Origin: JBBQZL01 sp038207745
GTDB taxonomy: Bacteria > Actinomycetota > Thermoleophilia > Solirubrobacterales > 70-9
NCBI GenBank assembly: GCA_038207745.1
Contig: JBBQZL010000034.1
Location: 1-17,584, forward strand
Direction of reading: 5' to 3'
Length of the DNA stretch: 17,584 nucleotides
Shown: positions 7,384 to 14,076 of the stretch, one piece after another
Layout: the number at the start of each line of letters is the position of its first letter
How positions within the stretch are numbered: the stretch's first letter is position 1
The notes under the pieces: model-generated
Told to the model about the DNA's origin: nothing
The model's database searches: none
The model's input: the letters and a program-made list of their open reading frames with translations, nothing else
Made by a program: the position numbers and the translations under genes

Positions 7384-7412
7384 CGGGCTTCGCCCGCAGC
7401 GAGCGCGGGGGC
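7384..7412 (-). terminator. Short GC hairpins after the DGC gene, possible terminator
   Basis: Just downstream of the DGC-domain stop (7428) the sequence contains CGGGC-TTC-GCCCG at 7384-7396 (5-bp stem, tight loop). Next to it is a second possible stem in which CCCGC pairs with GCGGG across about 7 nt (to about 7412). No T-tract follows, so this would be a weak or non-canonical terminator and may simply be GC-rich spacer. Confidence 0.25.
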
Positions 7413-7427
7413 ACTCCGGATCCCGGT

Positions 7428-7871
7428 TCAGTATCTCGCGTGTACCGGCGCTGTCCGGGCGACAGTCTGATCGTCGCCGCCGAGCTCCGCCGCGATAAGC
7501 GGTTCAAGTGACGGGTCCTCGGCGATCAGCGCCGGTGCCAGGTCCGCAAGCACGCTCCGGAAGACGCTCTCCCGTTCCGCTTCGCTGAAGTCAACGTGCT
7601 GTCGCTTCTTCAGGCCGAGTTCATGGAGGCGGACCAACCGCACCGGTTTGACGCCCTTTGCGCCCAGCACCTGCTCGCAGCAGGTGAGCGGGCACCCGTC
7701 GATCGCGATAACCGCCCGCCCTCCGGTCGCCTTCTTGACCAGCGCCCGGACATCTCCCCCGACACCCGCGATGCACGACATCTCCGCGATCCCGATCCGA
7801 TCCAGCCTCACGGCCACGTGATTGGCGAGCTGGGCCACGTTCGAGCTACCGGAACAGGAGTAGACCAGCAT
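7428..7871 (-). CDS. DGC-domain (putative zinc-binding) protein with a substituted cysteine
   Basis: The 147-residue protein (from ATG 7871) matches the DGC domain family of putative zinc-binding proteins. It has VYSCSGSSNVAQLAN at the N-terminus, AEMSCIAGVGGDVRALVKKA, the name-giving AIDGCPLTCCEQVL, and LHELGLKKRQHVDF. Family members usually have SCSGCSN; here the second cysteine is serine (AGC codon), so one expected metal ligand is missing. The other cysteines (SC, MSC, DGC, TCC) remain. The function of the family is not established. It often appears near redox or anaerobic-metabolism genes. A GTG at 7874 and a TTG at 7910 are alternative starts. The gene lies upstream of the nar remnants on the same strand and downstream of a NarL-type regulator. 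Confidence 0.8.
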   Translation of the reverse strand: MLVYSCSGSSNVAQLANHVAVRLDRIGIAEMSCIAGVGGDVRALVKKATGGRAVIAIDGCPLTCCEQVLGAKGVKPVRLVRLHELGLKKRQHVDFSEAERESVFRSVLADLAPALIAEDPSLEPLIAAELGGDDQTVARTAPVHARY

Positions 7872-8158
7872 CACCTGAGCAGAGCCCTCAGAAATCCGCC
7901 CAATGTCCAACCGGAGCCGGCTCGGTGTTTGGCCGGCCTGGTACGTCGCCGCCGCTGCGTCCGGCGAGCGCGGGGAGACGGCCGGCAGGCAGGCCGACGA
8001 TCACCCTGCCGCCTACGACGTCCTTCGAGGGCAATGAGGCCGAGTTCGGAAGCATGTGTGAAAGCGTCGCGTTTGACCGCCGGCCGCGCATCCGCACCAG
8101 ACCCGCGCTGGTCACGGGAGTTGCCCGTGACGACGTCCGTGGGCGGCCGGGCGGCTGG
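7872..8158. other. Intergenic region of 287 nt without a recognisable gene
   Basis: Between the DGC gene and the response regulator (both minus) there is no frame with recognisable protein similarity. A minus-strand open frame at 7888-8115 is arginine- and glycine-rich and looks like GC-rich chance coding. The stretch contains the perfect hairpin described at 8111-8131 and presumably the promoter for the DGC gene. It could also contain further decayed sequence from the lost nar operon, but I could not match it to narG. Confidence 0.4.
8111..8131 (-). terminator. Perfect 8-bp inverted repeat after the response regulator gene
   Basis: GTCACGGG (8111-8118) and CCCGTGAC (8124-8131) form a perfect 8-bp stem with a 5-nt loop, starting 27 nt past the stop of the minus-strand response regulator. 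No U-tract follows. In GC-rich actinobacteria such stem-only structures are candidate terminators. The same repeat could instead be a dimeric protein-binding site for the downstream gene. Confidence 0.4.
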
Positions 8159-8794
8159 TCAGATCAGTCGATGCCTGAGCGCATATTGAACGAGTTCCGG
8201 GCGTGTGGCGACGCTGATCTTCTGCTGGACGTGGGTGCGATGGGTTTCAACCGTGCGGACGCTCAGCGAGAGCAACTGCGCGATCTCGGGGTTTGTGTGT
8301 CCCAGCGCGACCAGACGCAGAACCTCCGCCTCGCGCCTGGTCAAACCATCCGGGGGACGGCCGGGCTCCGGGGCCTGGGCAAGTGCATTCTCGATCTCCC
8401 GGCTCAGGTGCGTTCCTCCGGATGCGACAGCTCGGATCGCGACAACGAGTTCATCTTCGACGGCCTGCTTCAACACATAGCCGGCCGCGCCAAGGTCGAG
8501 GGCATGGCGCGCGAAGGACGGATCCTGCTCCATTGTCAGGACGACGACCCCGACCTCCCCACCGTCGTCCGCGAGCTCGGAGAGCGCCTCCAGCGGCGGC
8601 AGGCCCGGCATGTTCAGATCAAGCACCAGGACATCGGCAGCTTCGGCGGCCACAGAGTCGAGCGCCTCGCGGGCGTTGCCCGCCTCGCCGACAACCTCGA
8701 AGTCGCTGATCCGCTCCAAGAGCATGCGCAGCCCACGACGCACCACGATGTGGTCGTCGGCGATCACGACGGCGATCCGCGGTTGGTTCTCCAC
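8159..8794 (-). CDS. NarL/FixJ-family response regulator
   Basis: The 211-residue protein has an N-terminal receiver domain with the acidic pair D13-D14 (IADDH), phospho-acceptor D59 (LVLDLNMPG), T86 and K108. It ends in a LuxR/NarL-type helix-turn-helix (about 147-205) containing TRREAEVLRLVALGHTN and SVRTVETHRTHVQ. It should bind DNA when phosphorylated by a histidine kinase; the kinase at 9636-11321 is the obvious candidate. It starts with GTG at 8794 and is divergent from the second regulator across 146 nt. A TAGGGT box lies 11 nt before the GTG on the minus strand. Downstream on the same strand come the DGC gene, nar remnants and narK, so it could regulate or once have regulated them. 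That is inference. Confidence 0.9.
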   Translation of the reverse strand: MENQPRIAVVIADDHIVVRRGLRMLLERISDFEVVGEAGNAREALDSVAAEAADVLVLDLNMPGLPPLEALSELADDGGEVGVVVLTMEQDPSFARHALDLGAAGYVLKQAVEDELVVAIRAVASGGTHLSREIENALAQAPEPGRPPDGLTRREAEVLRLVALGHTNPEIAQLLSLSVRTVETHRTHVQQKISVATRPELVQYALRHRLI

Positions 8795-8940
8795 AGCGAC
8801 GTATGACCCTAGTGGGCCGGGACATCGGGTCGTGTGGTCACCCGTTGCCAGACGGGGTGGAACACGGATGACCGGTCAACAGCCGTCCGCCAGAATCAGT
8901 TGTGTCTCTTTGCCCCGCGGCATTGGATTGGAGTTCTACT

Positions 8941-9618
8941 GTGTCCAGCGTGCCAGACAGCGAGTCCGACCGGAACCCGGATGAAGGTGACCGGAACGTC
9001 AACCTGGTGATTGCGGACGACCACAGGGTCGTGCGAACCGGGTTGCGGCTGCTGCTCGAAGCCGAGGACGACTTCACGGTCGTCGCAGAGGCCGATGATG
9101 TGGCGAGCGCGGGTCGCTACGTTCGTGCCCACCGCCCAGATGTGTTGATCCTGGACCTCAACATGCCGGGGGAACCCAGCCTTGCCGCGATCCCGGGGCT
9201 GCGGGAGGAGACCCCGGAAACGCAGATCGTGGTTCTGACGATGCAGGACGATCCCGCATTTGCCCGTGAGGCGCTGAAAGCCGGAGCGATCGGTTTCGTG
9301 CTCAAGCGAGCGGCTGAGAACGAGCTGATCGAGGCTGTCCGGCTCGCGGCTCGGGGCGAGCCCTATCTGAATCCCCAGCTTGGGGTCCGTCTGGCGATCG
9401 AGCCGGCGACGGGGCCACCCGATGGATTGACCGAGGAGCAGGTCGAGATCCTCCGGCTGGTGGCCCTGGGTCACACCAATGCCGAGATCGGTGAGCGCCT
9501 GTACCTGAGCGGACGAACCGTCGAGACGCACCGGATCAAACTGCAGCGCCAACTCGGGTTGGAGACGCGCGCGGATCTCGTGCGCTACGTGCTCGATTCC
9601 GATCTGCTCGAACGCTGA
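8941..9618 (+). CDS. Second NarL/FixJ-family response regulator
   Basis: The 225-residue protein has a receiver domain with D26-D27, phospho-acceptor D72 (LILDLNMPG), T100 and K122, then a NarL-type helix-turn-helix (about 160-217) with LRLVALGHTNAEIGERLYLS and GRTVETHRIKLQRQLG. It resembles the regulator at 8159-8794 along its length, so the two are probably paralogues. The start at GTG 8941 is preferred because GGAG lies 7 nt upstream. An in-frame GTG at 8902 adds 13 residues without a good site. Its 3' end faces the kinase gene across 17 nt. All phosphorylation residues are present, so both regulators look active. Confidence 0.9.
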   Translation: MSSVPDSESDRNPDEGDRNVNLVIADDHRVVRTGLRLLLEAEDDFTVVAEADDVASAGRYVRAHRPDVLILDLNMPGEPSLAAIPGLREETPETQIVVLTMQDDPAFAREALKAGAIGFVLKRAAENELIEAVRLAARGEPYLNPQLGVRLAIEPATGPPDGLTEEQVEILRLVALGHTNAEIGERLYLSGRTVETHRIKLQRQLGLETRADLVRYVLDSDLLER

Positions 9619-9635
9619 TCCGCGCCCGAGGCCGG

Positions 9636-11321
9636 TCAGAGAGGGATCGTCGCGAGAACCGTGGTGCCGCGCCCGGGCTCCGCGTCGATCTGCAATCTGC
9701 CGCCGGCGAGTTCGACACGTTCCCGCATTCCCATCAGCCCGAAACCCCCCTGGGCTGCCGAAGGGTCGAAACCGCGCCCGTCATCGCTGACCACGACCTT
9801 GACGACGCCGTCCCCCCGCTCGACCACGGCCTCGGCACGTGACGCCTCTGCGTGCTTGGAGATGTTGTTCAGCGCCTCCTGCACAAGCCTGTAGACGGTG
9901 CTCTCGGTCTCCGGCGGTAGACGCATCACACCAGCCAGCTCGAGGCGAACCAATACGTCGATGTGAAGCCCGCCCTCGCGGCTCTTCCTCTCGGCGAGCG
10001 TGCGCAGCGCGGGGGCAAGCCCGATCTCATCCAGCGCTGCCGGCCGTAGCTCGGCAATCAGGTTCGAGAGGCTGTCGATCTCGTCGTCGATCAGCTGGAT
10101 CCCGTTCTCGATCGCAGCTCGAAGATCGGCGGCCGTCGCATCGCCACGAAGCGCGGCGGAGTGGACCATCCGGAGGCCGCCGAGGGCCTGCAGCGTATCG
10201 TCGTGTAGTTCGCGGGCCCAATGTTTGCGCTCCTGCTCGGCTGCCGCAATGCTGTGTTGCAGACGCTCGGCCTCAACCGATTTGGCAGTCGCCACCGCAG
10301 TGGCGGCGCTGGCGGCAAAGGAGCGAAGCAGGCGCTCATCCTCAGGGCCGAATCCAGGCCCTTCGACGACGCGGTCGAGGGCTGCCAGTACCCCGGAGGA
10401 GACGCCACGGAAGGTGAGGGGCATCAGTATCGCCGCCTTGGCCGAGATGCCGAGATCCTTGAGTTCCGGATGCAGCCCGGTTGTGGCGGCGAGTCTCTCG
10501 GCGCGGCCTGAACGAAGCACCTGTCCCGGCAACGTGCCCGCGATCGGGATTCTTGCCCCTTGCAACTCGGGCTCGAGTTCACCCGACGTGGCCGCGACCG
10601 CCAGCTCGTTTCCATCGGCAAGGAGGATGATCAATGCCCGCGTCTCGACCACGGCGCGTCCCCGGTTGACGATCAACTCGAGGATCCGGTCGATGTTCGT
10701 TTCGCCGCCGACGGAGCGGGCGATGTCGGACATCACCGCGAGGGCCTGCACCGAGCGCTCCGCATGGTCGCGTTGCAGCTCAACCTCGTCTCGCCGGCGG
10801 GCGAGGCCTTCGTAGAGGCGGGCGTTCTCGATTGCGATCGCCGCCCACTCGGCGAGGATGACCACGGTGGTCTCGTCGTCGCTGTCGAACTCCCTGCCAC
10901 CTTCCTTCTCGGTCAGGTAGAGGTTGCCCCAGGCTTCGCCCTGGATCTGGATCGGCACCCCCAGAAAGGTGCGCATCGTCGGATGTCCCGGCGGAAAGCC
11001 GAATGATCCCGGGTGATCCCCGACATTTGGGAGGCGGAGCGGCTGCGGGTGCTGGATCAGCTCGCCGAGTACTCCGCGGCCGCGGGGTAGGCTGCCGATC
11101 CGGGCGCGTGTCGACTCGTCGATTCCGAGGGTGATGAAGCGCTCCAGCTCCTGCTTCCCCGGGTCGAGGATGCCAAGCGCGACATAGCGCGCACCCGTCA
11201 ACTCGCGGGCGGCTTCGACCACCATCTCCAGCACGCCCTCCAGGTCCAGGCGCGAGACAAGCGTGCGCCCGACGTTGATCAGCCGGCGCAGTCTCGACTC
11301 ATCAAGCGCGGCCGGATCCAT
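9636..11321 (-). CDS. GAF-GAF sensor histidine kinase of the DevS/DosT type
   Basis: The protein (561 residues from ATG 11321) has two GAF domains (about 25-170 and 195-350), a HisKA_3 dimerisation domain with the phospho-histidine in ARELHDDTLQALGGL, and a HATPase with EALNNISKHAEAS (N box), DDGRGFD and GGFGLMGMRERVELAGG. The first GAF domain matches DevS/DosT of Mycobacterium in VGRGVLGxL-like, GFPPGHPTMRTFLGVPI and WGNLYLTEKEGG segments. The histidine in GHPTM falls near where those proteins carry their haem ligand, so gas or redox sensing is plausible but unproven. The ATG at 11321 is preferred over a TTG at 11360 because TACTGT lies 6 nt upstream. The protein is predicted soluble. It probably phosphorylates one or both adjacent NarL-type regulators. 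Confidence 0.9.
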   Translation of the reverse strand: MDPAALDESRLRRLINVGRTLVSRLDLEGVLEMVVEAARELTGARYVALGILDPGKQELERFITLGIDESTRARIGSLPRGRGVLGELIQHPQPLRLPNVGDHPGSFGFPPGHPTMRTFLGVPIQIQGEAWGNLYLTEKEGGREFDSDDETTVVILAEWAAIAIENARLYEGLARRRDEVELQRDHAERSVQALAVMSDIARSVGGETNIDRILELIVNRGRAVVETRALIILLADGNELAVAATSGELEPELQGARIPIAGTLPGQVLRSGRAERLAATTGLHPELKDLGISAKAAILMPLTFRGVSSGVLAALDRVVEGPGFGPEDERLLRSFAASAATAVATAKSVEAERLQHSIAAAEQERKHWARELHDDTLQALGGLRMVHSAALRGDATAADLRAAIENGIQLIDDEIDSLSNLIAELRPAALDEIGLAPALRTLAERKSREGGLHIDVLVRLELAGVMRLPPETESTVYRLVQEALNNISKHAEASRAEAVVERGDGVVKVVVSDDGRGFDPSAAQGGFGLMGMRERVELAGGRLQIDAEPGRGTTVLATIPL

Positions 11322-11327
11322 CGTCAG

Positions 11328-11333
11328 ACAGTA
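11328..11333 (-). promoter_or_regulatory. -10 box for a leaderless sensor-kinase transcript
   Basis: On the minus strand TACTGT is followed by 6 nt and then the ATG at 11321. No Shine-Dalgarno site is present. This matches the TANNNT element spaced for transcription starting at the initiation codon. No good -35 was found. Confidence 0.45.
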
Positions 11334-11438
11334 TCGGCCGCTCTTGGCCTGCGGCTTCAATCACCGATCGACGGGACCCGCGGGGAAGACCCCCTGCGGG
11401 AGGGGAAAACCACTGATCAACTCTGAATCCACCGCTGT

Positions 11439-11474
11439 TACGGTGCGCGAGCACCCACTGTTAGGGCGCCCTAA
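11439..11474 (+). promoter_or_regulatory. feo operon promoter with DtxR/IdeR-like palindromic operator
   Basis: TTAGGGCGCCCTAA at 11461-11474 is a perfect 14-bp palindrome, 21 nt before the feoB ATG. Its TTAGG/CCTAA arms match the arms of DtxR/IdeR/MntR-family boxes, whose DtxR consensus I recall as TWAGGTTAGSCTAACCTWA. Iron-loaded DtxR-family repressors bind such sites to shut off iron uptake, which fits feoB downstream. A possible -10, TACGGT at 11439-11444, would put the transcription start near 11451 and the operator just downstream of it. The palindrome is certain; the regulator is inferred. Confidence 0.6.
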
Positions 11475-11495
11475 TGACCGCCATCTATTCCCGGG

Positions 11496-13487
11496 ATGCG
11501 TATGAACCCATCAACTGCAAGCTGTCATTCCGCAGCTGAGGCCGAAGTGGCCTCCGAGCACGGGGAAGTCGTCCTGGTCGGGCATCCCAACGTCGGCAAA
11601 TCGGCCCTGTTCAATCGGCTGACCGGTCGCTACGTGATGGTCTCCAACTATCCGGGCACGACCGTCGAAATGACCCGGGGAGCAGTGCGGTCGATGGACG
11701 GGGTCACCGTTGTCGATACTCCCGGTGTCGTCTCGATTCCGTCGCACAGCGAGGATGAGCGGGTGACGATGCGGGTATTGCTGACCGACGACGTTCGCGC
11801 GCTTGTGCAGGTCGGTGACGGCAAGAACCTGCGGCGCACCCTGCTGCTCACCGTCCAGCTGATCGAGATCGGGCTGCCAATGGTTCTCGCCCTCAACATG
11901 ATCGACGAGGCGACGGCCAGCGGTGTCTCGATCGACTGCAAGCGGCTGGGCGAGCGGATCGGGATCACGGTTGCCCCGACGATTGCCACGCAGGGGACCG
12001 GGGTCGGGGATCTGATCTCGTCAGTCGGGTTGGCTGAACCTCCACACCTCCACCTCGAGTATCCGGCTCCGATCGAGGCTGCACTCGGCGATCTCGCTGC
12101 GCTCCTGCCTTCCGGGAACATCAACGCTCGTGCTGCCGGACTGCTCTGGCTGGGTGACGACCCCACGGTCGAGGAATGGGTTGCAGAGAGGGCCCCGGCC
12201 ATCGACCTCGAGCGATTGCGGACGACTCGGGATCTGCTCCGGCGCGAGTACGAGCAGCCCGTTTCCGCCGTCACCCAGGGCGCCCGACTCGCCTTTGTGA
12301 ACCACCTGGTGGACGAGGTCTCAGAGGAGAAGTCCCATCGCACCGGCCGGATCGACCAACTCGCCCGTCTGACGACCAACCGTTACTGGGGATGGCCGAT
12401 CCTTGGATTGGTTCTCTATGCGATGTACTTGTTTGTCGGCGTATTCGGCGCAGGGATCCTGGTCGGAATCTTCGAGGTGGATTTCTTCGAAGGAATCCTC
12501 AACCCGTGGCTGATCACGCAAGTCAACAACCTCGTCCCAAGTCAGTTTCTCGTCGATCTGCTGGTCGGGGAATACGGACTGTGGACGATGGGGATGACCT
12601 ATGCCCTGGCGCTGATCCTTCCGGTGGTGACGACGTTCTTCCTCGCCTTCAGCGTGTTGGAGGACTCTGGCTACCTTTCGCGTCTCACGGTTGTCAGCAA
12701 TCGGCTCTTCAATGTCGTGGGACTGAACGGCAAGGCCGTATTGCCGATGGTCCTGGGTCTCGGATGCGTGACGATGGCGACGCTTACCACACGGATCCTC
12801 GAGAGCAGGCGGGATCGCCTCCTGGCGATTCTCCTGCTCGCGCTGGCGGTCCCCTGTTCCGCGCAGCTCGGCGTCGTGCTGGGGATGCTCGGCTCACTCT
12901 CGCTGAGCGCGACGCTGATCTGGGCGTCGGTGATGCTGATGGTTCTGGTGGCCGTCGGGGCGCTCGCTGCTCGTCTGGTCCCAGGCGAACGCTCGACGCT
13001 GCTGCTCGAGATGCCGCCGCTTCGCAGGCCGGTCGCATCGAACGTCGTGGTCAAGACCCTGACCCGCGTGGAGTGGTACCTGAAGGAGGTGGTGCCGCTG
13101 TTCCTGGCGGGTACGGCCTTTCTGTTCGCGCTTGCCGAGACCGGCGTCCTGCCCGTGCTGACTCGCGCAGCCGAGCCGCTGGTCTCGTGGTGGCTTGGAC
13201 TCCCCGAAGCGGCAAGCGCCGCCTTTCTGGTCGGTTTCCTGCGACGCGACTTCGGGGCGACGGGCCTGTTCGTGATGTACCAGGACAGCCAGCTGTCGCC
13301 TGAGCAGGTTGTCGTCGCGATGGTCACGATCACCCTCTTCATACCGTGTGTGGCGAGCATTTTCATAATCATCCGCGAGCGGGGTCTCCGGACTGCGATC
13401 GGCATGGCCGCGCTGATCTTCCCCCTGGCCTTCCTGATCGGTGGCATCCTGCACCGGGTCCTGATCTTCACCGGATGGAACGGCTAG
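11496..13487 (+). CDS. feoB: Ferrous iron transport protein B (FeoB)
   Basis: The 663-residue protein has the FeoB layout. An N-terminal G domain carries GHPNVGKS (29-36, G1), NYPGTTVE (51-58, G2), DTPG (74-77, G3) and NMID (134-137, G4). A helical linker follows, then a membrane domain from about 295 with Gate-type motifs LGLGCVTMATLTTRI and VGFLRRDFGATGLF. It imports Fe2+ across the cytoplasmic membrane using GTP. The first gate lacks the NVPA of E. coli-type FeoB, having GLGCVTMA and a later VPCSAQLG instead, which I recall from deltaproteobacterial and related FeoB proteins. The start is ATG 11496 or 11502; neither has a good ribosome site. It is first of three tightly packed genes, and the next ATG follows its stop directly. 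Confidence 0.95.
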   Translation: MRMNPSTASCHSAAEAEVASEHGEVVLVGHPNVGKSALFNRLTGRYVMVSNYPGTTVEMTRGAVRSMDGVTVVDTPGVVSIPSHSEDERVTMRVLLTDDVRALVQVGDGKNLRRTLLLTVQLIEIGLPMVLALNMIDEATASGVSIDCKRLGERIGITVAPTIATQGTGVGDLISSVGLAEPPHLHLEYPAPIEAALGDLAALLPSGNINARAAGLLWLGDDPTVEEWVAERAPAIDLERLRTTRDLLRREYEQPVSAVTQGARLAFVNHLVDEVSEEKSHRTGRIDQLARLTTNRYWGWPILGLVLYAMYLFVGVFGAGILVGIFEVDFFEGILNPWLITQVNNLVPSQFLVDLLVGEYGLWTMGMTYALALILPVVTTFFLAFSVLEDSGYLSRLTVVSNRLFNVVGLNGKAVLPMVLGLGCVTMATLTTRILESRRDRLLAILLLALAVPCSAQLGVVLGMLGSLSLSATLIWASVMLMVLVAVGALAARLVPGERSTLLLEMPPLRRPVASNVVVKTLTRVEWYLKEVVPLFLAGTAFLFALAETGVLPVLTRAAEPLVSWWLGLPEAASAAFLVGFLRRDFGATGLFVMYQDSQLSPEQVVVAMVTITLFIPCVASIFIIIRERGLRTAIGMAALIFPLAFLIGGILHRVLIFTGWNG

Positions 13488-13736
13488 ATGCCGGAGATCG
13501 CCACTGCCAGGAGCAGCGACCGGGAAATGGTCATTTGCGGGATCTGTGGACATCGCTTCGACCCCGCCGGGAATCCGGCATGCGGAGGCTGTCCGCTGAA
13601 CAGCTCCTGCCTCCTCGCCTGCTGCCCGTCCTGTGGCGTCAGCTTGCCCGATCCGGACCAGTCGCGGCTGGTTCGCGCCGGCAGGAAACTCATTTCGATG
13701 CGGCGGCGGGAGAGCAATGACCAGCACCCCGGCTGA
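13488..13736 (+). CDS. Small eight-cysteine protein in the feo operon
   Basis: The 82-residue protein begins at the ATG immediately after the feoB stop and ends 20 nt inside feoA. Its core has cysteines at 17, 20, 32, 35, 41, 45, 46 and 49 in the order ICGIC, ACGGCPLNSSC, LACCPSCG. This suits a zinc ribbon or an Fe-S/iron-binding site. Small proteins with this Cys-x2-Cys...CPL...C-C-P-x-C-G pattern occur next to Feo genes in other bacteria (recalled, not searched), but I know of no assigned function. It could be an iron chaperone or a FeoC-like regulator of FeoB. It is not the single-helix FeoB-associated membrane protein, because there is no hydrophobic segment long enough to span a membrane. 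Confidence 0.8.
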   Translation: MPEIATARSSDREMVICGICGHRFDPAGNPACGGCPLNSSCLLACCPSCGVSLPDPDQSRLVRAGRKLISMRRRESNDQHPG

Positions 13737-13989
13737 GTCCCGGCGCGGGCCGGCGATGGCATCTTCTCCCGGCCGGGCGCGTCTCTCGGACATCCCGCCC
13801 GGAAGCGTCAGGCGGGTGGTTGACTTCGACGCCTCGGTCGCCCACTGGCGCGAGCAGCTCCAGGCCTACGGGCTGGCTCCCGGTCGCGAGGTCGAGGTGA
13901 TCCAGCAACAACCGGTCACCGTGGTTCGGGTCGAGCGCATCGACCTCGCCTTCGAAGCGAGGATCGCGATCGGCATCATGGTTGATTGA
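13717..13989 (+). CDS. feoA: Ferrous iron transport protein A (FeoA)
   Basis: The 90-residue SH3-like cytoplasmic protein has the FeoA core: RLSDIPPGSVRRVVDF, a middle stretch ending LQAYGLAPGREVEVIQ, then a C-terminal segment with RVERIDLAFEARIAIGIMV. FeoA interacts with FeoB and supports Fe2+ uptake (family knowledge). The ATG at 13717 follows GGGAGAG with good spacing and overlaps the Cys-rich gene by 20 nt, so translation is probably coupled. An in-frame ATG at 13756 would give a 77-residue form closer to typical FeoA length. The gene is last in the operon; in most bacteria feoA precedes feoB. Confidence 0.85.
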   Translation: MTSTPAESRRGPAMASSPGRARLSDIPPGSVRRVVDFDASVAHWREQLQAYGLAPGREVEVIQQQPVTVVRVERIDLAFEARIAIGIMVD

Positions 13990-14076
13990 GATTACGGAGG
14001 AGCCGATCGGCCCAATTCGCGGACCGGGTCGGTCGCTTTGCGGCGGGAGAGCAGGTGACGCGGTGAAGCAGAACGT

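Noticed and set aside
8795..8940. DevR/DosR-type box (GGGAC...GTC-like sequence) between the two regulators
   Set aside because: GGGACATCGGGTC is only a partial match, with the wrong right half and spacing, so it was not annotated as an operator.
12176..13303. Plus-strand open frame of 375 codons inside feoB
   Set aside because: It is Arg/Gly/Pro-rich, with no domain, and lies in another frame of a clear feoB gene.
12894..13793. Minus-strand open frames opposite the end of feoB and feoA
   Set aside because: They are antisense to genes with strong family motifs, are low in hydrophobic patterning, and show no family match.
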